This document shows positions 40,498-45,137 of a stretch of DNA of 45,137 bases, in pieces. A program made the translations under genes and the position numbers. Location: positions 1 through 45,137 of the forward strand of contig PMSU01000017.1 of NCBI GenBank assembly GCA_003168255.1. Direction: 5' to 3'. The stretch's first letter is position 1. Each line of letters begins with the position of its first letter. The DNA is from Actinomycetota bacterium. GTDB lineage: Bacteria > Actinomycetota > Actinomycetes > Streptosporangiales > Streptosporangiaceae. Under the pieces are notes generated by a model. The model searched no databases and was not told where the DNA came from. It saw nothing but the letters and a program-made list of their open reading frames with translations.

Positions 40498-41379
40498 TTA
40501 CTCGTGGTCCCACGTGGTGGTGAAATTGCTTCCCGTCGGATCGAGAGCCGACGTGGTTTGCTTGGTGATGCCCTTCGAGCTGACCTCGGTGATATCGCCC
40601 AGCTGCCAGTCGGAGGTGCTGAGCGTGCCGGTGTGGCCGTGGATATCGGTCACCGAGGCAGTCGCGTACATCTGTGTGCCGTAGTCGGGCAGATAGTAGA
40701 GGCCGTCGGGCGCGGAGCCACCGCCGACGTCTTCGGAGATGACCTCGGCCGAGCTGCGCGCGCAGCCGTCCTGCCCGCTCAGGCACGGCGTGTCCTCGGT
40801 CAGCGTCTGGCCGGTGTTGACGTCCTCCGCGACGATGTCGAAATCCTTGCTGCTGGTCACATAGGTGACGCTTGCCTGGATCGTGTCACCCGGGCTGATC
40901 GCGAAGCTGGTCTGAATTTCATTGTGCGGAAACATCTCCCACCACACGTTGTAGGAAGGAGTGCCGTGCAGGCAGTGCGCCTCTGAGCCACCCTGCTCCA
41001 CGCTGCCGTTCCACCAGCCGTCCAGGCCCACCCAGAAGCTGGCCCAGGCATTCTTCTTTGTGCAGTTCACCGCGGACTGTACCCATTCCGCTGAGACCGC
41101 GGTGAAATCCTTGCCGTGACTGGCAGCGGTAGCGAAGTAGCCAGCCCAGTTGGTGGAGGTGTAGTCGGTGACCGAATTCGCCGCCCCCTCGGCATGGGCC
41201 CGCCGGATCAGATGCTCGCCCAGCGCCGCCGGACCGGCCGGCCCGCCGGGGGTGATGCCGGACGGCGGCCTGTGCGCTGGGCTTGCCGCTGCAGGCATGG
41301 CTCTGGCGAGCGCCGTTAGGGATAGTGAGACGGCTGCGGCCAAGACGGCGAGTCGTGCCATCCTGCGGGGACGAGCCAT
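40498..41379 (-). CDS. Secreted G1-family (glutamic) endopeptidase
   Basis: The protein has 293 aa. Signal peptide residues 1-33 (MARPRRMARLAVLAAAVSLSLTALARA). The domain starts STNWAGYFA (about 75) and includes SFWVGLDGWWNGSVEQGGSEAHC with catalytic Gln129, then VWWEMFP, and SSAEVISEDV (211-220) carrying the catalytic Glu. The length and Cys content fit bacterial G1 (eqolisin-type) peptidases, which act at acid pH and resist pepstatin. GGAGGTCGGC precedes the ATG at 41379; a longer start is not needed. Confidence 0.88.
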   Translation of the reverse strand: MARPRRMARLAVLAAAVSLSLTALARAMPAAASPAHRPPSGITPGGPAGPAALGEHLIRRAHAEGAANSVTDYTSTNWAGYFATAASHGKDFTAVSAEWVQSAVNCTKKNAWASFWVGLDGWWNGSVEQGGSEAHCLHGTPSYNVWWEMFPHNEIQTSFAISPGDTIQASVTYVTSSKDFDIVAEDVNTGQTLTEDTPCLSGQDGCARSSAEVISEDVGGGSAPDGLYYLPDYGTQMYATASVTDIHGHTGTLSTSDWQLGDITEVSSKGITKQTTSALDPTGSNFTTTWDHE

Positions 41380-41574
41380 GCCGACCTCCACGGTGAGGGG
41401 CACCGGCTGGGTCGCCCGTTGCGCTGACCGTAAATCCCGTATCGGTACAAGTCAACATTTAGCGCCTGAATCTGGCTTAACCCGGCACCGTAACCACGGA
41501 ACAGCAGCGGCCCCCCTTGGGTTCCTGCGGGATGAGTTCTCGGCGGTGGCCGGCGGCTGGCTCGCGCTGGCCGC

Positions 41575-41910
41575 TCAGCGGCCGCCCTTGCTCCAGGCGT
41601 CCGTGCTTTGGCTGCAAGCGGCGTACCGCACCGCGGCGCTGGCGACGACCTGGTCCGACGAGAGGCCCGGGCAGGCCTTACTCGTGGCGACAATGCTGAG
41701 CATGGCCAGGCCCAGCACGCTGATCACGATGATAGAGATCATCACCGTCCGCCGCGCCGCCCTGCCGGGGATGACCTCGGTGGCCGGAATAGCCTCTCGC
41801 GGCGCCAGCCGGGCGAAAGCTGCGAACATCGATTTCAGCCGGGGATCAGCCGCCTGGAGAATCTGCTCGATCTGGTCAAGAACCAGTTGCTGGCGCGCAG
41901 GCAGGCTCAT
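41575..41910 (-). CDS. DUF3040 single-pass membrane protein
   Basis: The protein has 111 aa. MSLPARQQLVLDQIEQILQAADPRLKSMFAAFARL is the DUF3040 start (L-P-x-R-x-Q-x-x-L-x-x-I-E). One membrane helix is VMISIIVISVLGLAMLSIV. A periplasmic tail follows with Cys pairs. GGAG six bases before ATG 41910 decides the start. DUF3040 proteins are actinobacterial, of unknown function. Confidence 0.82.
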   Translation of the reverse strand: MSLPARQQLVLDQIEQILQAADPRLKSMFAAFARLAPREAIPATEVIPGRAARRTVMISIIVISVLGLAMLSIVATSKACPGLSSDQVVASAAVRYAACSQSTDAWSKGGR

Positions 41911-42250
41911 CTGTTTCTCCGGTACGTCCATCACTCCTGCTGCCGTGCCGACCCGGCCACCTGTCCCTGCTGAGACCGGCTCGCACCCGACCCGGGCAGC
42001 TACCGTAAACAACTATGACACGCAGCACGAAAACCGACCAGACCGGGCGAGCGAGCGGCACACAGCGAGCCCGCACACCCCGCACGTTCGCTGACGATGG
42101 GCACAGCGATATAGCCGACCTGTTCGGGAGCGGCCACGACAACAAGCGGCTAGCACCCTGTCGGCACGGCTCACCGGGCGCGCCTACCCGCTGATGAAAT
42201 GAGTCTCGGTATTCTGCCGCGGACGCGCCCTGAAAGCGGGATGCATAGTT

Positions 42251-42442
42251 ATGACCGTCACGACACCTCTGGCTGAGGGCGGCAGGCTCCTGACCATTCG
42301 CGAGGCGGCCGAGATCCTGCACGTAACTCCCATGACCGTTTACCGCCTGGTTCACTATGGTGAGCTGGAGGCAGTCCGGGTAGGCCGTTCTTTCCGGATT
42401 CCTGAGGAAGCGCTACGCCGGTATATGGATGAGACCGAATAG
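42251..42442 (+). CDS. Excisionase/BldC-like HTH protein
   Basis: The protein has 63 aa. LLTIREAAEILHVTPMTVYRLVHYGELEAVRVGRSFRIPEEALRRYM is the MerR-type HTH_17 motif shared by phage excisionases and regulators such as BldC. No integrase is adjacent. It could be a stand-alone regulator for the secreted-peptidase neighbours or a relic of a mobile element. The start ATG 42251 has no strong ribosome-binding site. Confidence 0.85.
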   Translation: MTVTTPLAEGGRLLTIREAAEILHVTPMTVYRLVHYGELEAVRVGRSFRIPEEALRRYMDETE

Positions 42443-42476
42443 CACCGCAGAGACCAAGGACCAACCCGCCGGGCGG

Positions 42477-43724
42477 TCAGCCGGTGAAGGCGGCCGTGCC
42501 GTCGGGGGTGCCCCAGCCGGTCGGGCCGTCGTAACCGACCTCGCCTTCGCACAGGTAGAAGTGCTTGGTGCATTCGCCGTTGACGCCGACCTTGATGTCG
42601 TACAGGTCATGGGTGTGCGCGTACGGGTAGGACGAGGGGTAGCTGCCCGCCGCCGGGGTGCCGGCCAGCGCGAAGACCGAGGCGATGATCGGCGAGGACA
42701 CGCTGGTCCCGCCGACCTCCAGCCAGCCGTATTCGTCGTAGGTGTCGTAGACGGCCACCCCGGTGTACGGGTCCGCGACCGCGGCCACGTCGTTGTCGGT
42801 CCGGTTCTCGCAGCCCTCGTCCGTCTGCCAGGACGGCTTCGCCTCGTACTTCGAACAGCCTGAGCCGGTGCCATCCCACACGTACTCGGTCCAGGCCCGC
42901 TTCCCTGACTTCAGCTTGTACAGGGTCGTGCCGCCCACGGAGGTGACGTACTGGGACGCGGCGGGATAGGAGACGCCGTAGCCGTCGTCGCCCGCCGAGA
43001 CGGTGACCGCGATCCCCGGGTGCTGGTAGTACTCGGTGTCGTAGCTGGGGTCGTTCTTGCTCTGCTTGCCGCCGTAGGAGTTCGACACGAATCCGGCCCC
43101 CAGGCCGACGGCCGAGTTCACCCCGGTGCCCAGGTCCGCGGTGGTCGGGGCGCTGGTCTCCACCAGGATGATGTGGCAGTTGGGGCAGATGGCCGAGACC
43201 ATGTCGACGTCGAGCGACTCCTCGGTCGCCCAGCCGGTTTTGCCCGCTTTCTTGGGCAGCGGGCTGGCCTGCCCGTTCTGGTTGACCTTGGTCAGGCAGC
43301 CCGCACCGGTCGATGCGTCGCAGGCGGCCTCGCCCCAGGCTTCGCGGTAGTGGGCCAGATCGGACACCGCTGTGGGATTGTCGTAGGCGTCTACGACGGC
43401 AACCGTCTGACCGGCGCCAGCCGTTAGGGAGGGAAGGTTGTAGGCATTGCGGAGGGCACTTGGTCCGTACCCGTCCTCAGACGGCGCGTTACGGCCGAAC
43501 GCGGCCTGGCTGCGCTGGCTGCGGTCGGAGCGGATCAGGGCCATGCAGGACATGATCCCCGGACGGCTGGTGACAGCGCAGGCCCGGCGGATACCGGAGG
43601 CCGCCGTGTGGCGTGCGGGCGGACTGGCCGAAGCTGCCGCGGCCGAACTGGCCACCAGCCCGAGTGCGGCCGCCGCGGCCAGGGCGGTCCGGGCAAGCCT
43701 GGAGCGAGCCGAGATTGATGACAT
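42477..43724 (-). CDS. Secreted S53-family (sedolisin-type) peptidase
   Basis: The protein has 415 aa. Signal peptide to about 34. ALRNAYNLPSL opens the catalytic domain. Glu/Asp of the catalytic triad are in WATEESLDVDMV (about 166-176), the oxyanion Asp is in SAGDDGYG, and Ser in GGTSVSSPI. The C-terminal metal region YDIKVGVNGEC...GYDGPTGWGTP is partly altered relative to classic sedolisins. The propeptide is short or absent, as in several actinomycete members. GGGAG precedes the ATG. Acid-active secreted protease; together with the G1 enzyme it points to an acidic habitat. Confidence 0.9.
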   Translation of the reverse strand: MSSISARSRLARTALAAAAALGLVASSAAAASASPPARHTAASGIRRACAVTSRPGIMSCMALIRSDRSQRSQAAFGRNAPSEDGYGPSALRNAYNLPSLTAGAGQTVAVVDAYDNPTAVSDLAHYREAWGEAACDASTGAGCLTKVNQNGQASPLPKKAGKTGWATEESLDVDMVSAICPNCHIILVETSAPTTADLGTGVNSAVGLGAGFVSNSYGGKQSKNDPSYDTEYYQHPGIAVTVSAGDDGYGVSYPAASQYVTSVGGTTLYKLKSGKRAWTEYVWDGTGSGCSKYEAKPSWQTDEGCENRTDNDVAAVADPYTGVAVYDTYDEYGWLEVGGTSVSSPIIASVFALAGTPAAGSYPSSYPYAHTHDLYDIKVGVNGECTKHFYLCEGEVGYDGPTGWGTPDGTAAFTG

Positions 43725-43950
43725 GTGACCGCTCCCTTGGAAGAGGCGCCCTCAGGCGTCGGCACGCAGCACGCCGCCCGCCACCGCCAGTAAGCAGTGC
43801 CGGCGATCGTGGTGGATAGTACCGTTCGGGAAAATTAAGGGTCAATATCCCTTTGCCGCCCGCAAGGAAACTGTGGCTGGCCCGCTGGCGGTGCGGTGGT
43901 GCTGGTTTGCGTGGGAGTGCGCTCTAACACCTACTGTCGGTGGCGTGGTG

Positions 43951-44115
43951 ATGGGCTGGCCGACCAGGCAGGCGGCGGAGAGGTGCGGGCTGACGCAGCA
44001 CACGCTTCGCTGGTACGAGCGGATCGGCCAGCTGGACCGCATCGACCGCAGCCGCGTACCCGCGGCGACACAGAGAGCGACACAGAGAGCGACACAGAGA
44101 GCGACACAGCGATAG
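43951..44115 (+). pseudogene. Truncated MerR-family gene ending in a tandem repeat
   Basis: MGWPTRQAAERCGLTQHTLRWYERIGQLDRIDRS is the first HTH helix pair of a MerR regulator (usual length about 110-140 aa or more). After RS it is replaced by ATQR repeats and a stop. The gene sits just upstream of an aldo/keto reductase, the usual partner of this MerR class in actinomycetes. It probably lost its middle and end by repeat-mediated deletion. Confidence 0.7.
44065..44109. repeat. 12-bp tandem repeat (GCGACACAGAGA), 3.75 copies
   Basis: Copies lie at 44065-44076, 44077-44088, 44089-44100 and partial 44101-44109, all perfect. In frame they encode ATQR repeats at the end of the truncated MerR frame and lead directly into the aldo/keto reductase promoter/leader. 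Confidence 0.9.
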
Positions 44116-44124
44116 GACACAGCT

Positions 44125-45078
<954 letters not shown>

Positions 45079-45137
45079 AGTCCGGTCGCCGGAACCAGTG
45101 GCCCGCGCGATCGCCGTCGCCCACCGGCTGTGAAGTC

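Overview
The window is chromosomal DNA of a GC-rich actinobacterium. Supporting signs are GTG/TTG starts, 4-base GTGA/ATGA overlaps, the FAH-gltX-tRNA-Gln-tRNA-Glu order, a DUF3040 protein, SCO5389-like and DUF2630 proteins, a YtrA-type GntR-ABC operon and Tat/Sec-secreted propeller proteins. One secreted G1 (glutamic) peptidase and one secreted S53 (sedolisin) peptidase, both acid-active families, suggest an acid-soil lineage. No species can be named from the sequence.

Region 1 (1-4.75 kb) is branched-chain amino-acid biosynthesis: leuB, ilvE and a citramalate synthase (cimA). Citramalate synthase plus LeuB gives a threonine-independent route to 2-ketobutyrate and isoleucine, and IlvE does the last transamination. 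Two short leader peptides precede the two transcription units. One (191-232) has consecutive Val-Ile-Leu codons before the leuB unit. The other (2997-3044) has three consecutive Ile codons followed by an intrinsic terminator before cimA. A shared TCTC-N7-GAGA palindrome lies 42-57 bases upstream of both leaders. This is the most coherent regulatory system in the window.

Region 2 (4.8-13.4 kb) holds a secreted beta-propeller/IPT protein, a two-gene FAD-oxidoreductase/ComB-like operon, a Tat-secreted gene that looks interrupted by a foreign BNR-repeat segment, DUF2630, FAH, gltX, tRNA-Gln(CTG) and tRNA-Glu(CTC).

Region 3 (13.4-24.5 kb) looks like an island. It starts at tRNA-Glu and ends near a degraded copy of tRNA-Glu with its 3' flank, beside a tRNA-Met 3'-half. 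It carries transposase debris, an ISL3-family element with a frameshifted transposase, and six leftward genes: aldo/keto reductase, a 93-aa protein, an Asp-nucleophile alpha/beta hydrolase, a large LuxR regulator, a Ser-nucleophile hydrolase and a 239-aa conserved protein. A PIN-toxin pair closes it.

Region 4 (24.6-34.6 kb) is accessory DNA rich in broken genes (HTH regulator, tyrosine recombinase, protein kinase, two transposases, a YVTN-repeat protein). Apparently intact genes lie between them: a DUF433/DUF5615 toxin-antitoxin pair, an SCO5389-like protein, a secreted triple-repeat protein, a SigE-type sigma factor overlapping a membrane-anchored kelch-like propeller gene, and a second secreted propeller protein.

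Region 5 (34.6-45.1 kb) contains the autoregulated-looking GntR-ABC operon, a VOC protein, a divergent TetR/SDR-amidohydrolase locus with a clear operator, the two secreted acid peptidases, a DUF3040 membrane protein, an excisionase-like HTH protein, and a truncated MerR gene ending in a 12-bp tandem repeat just upstream of an aldo/keto reductase.
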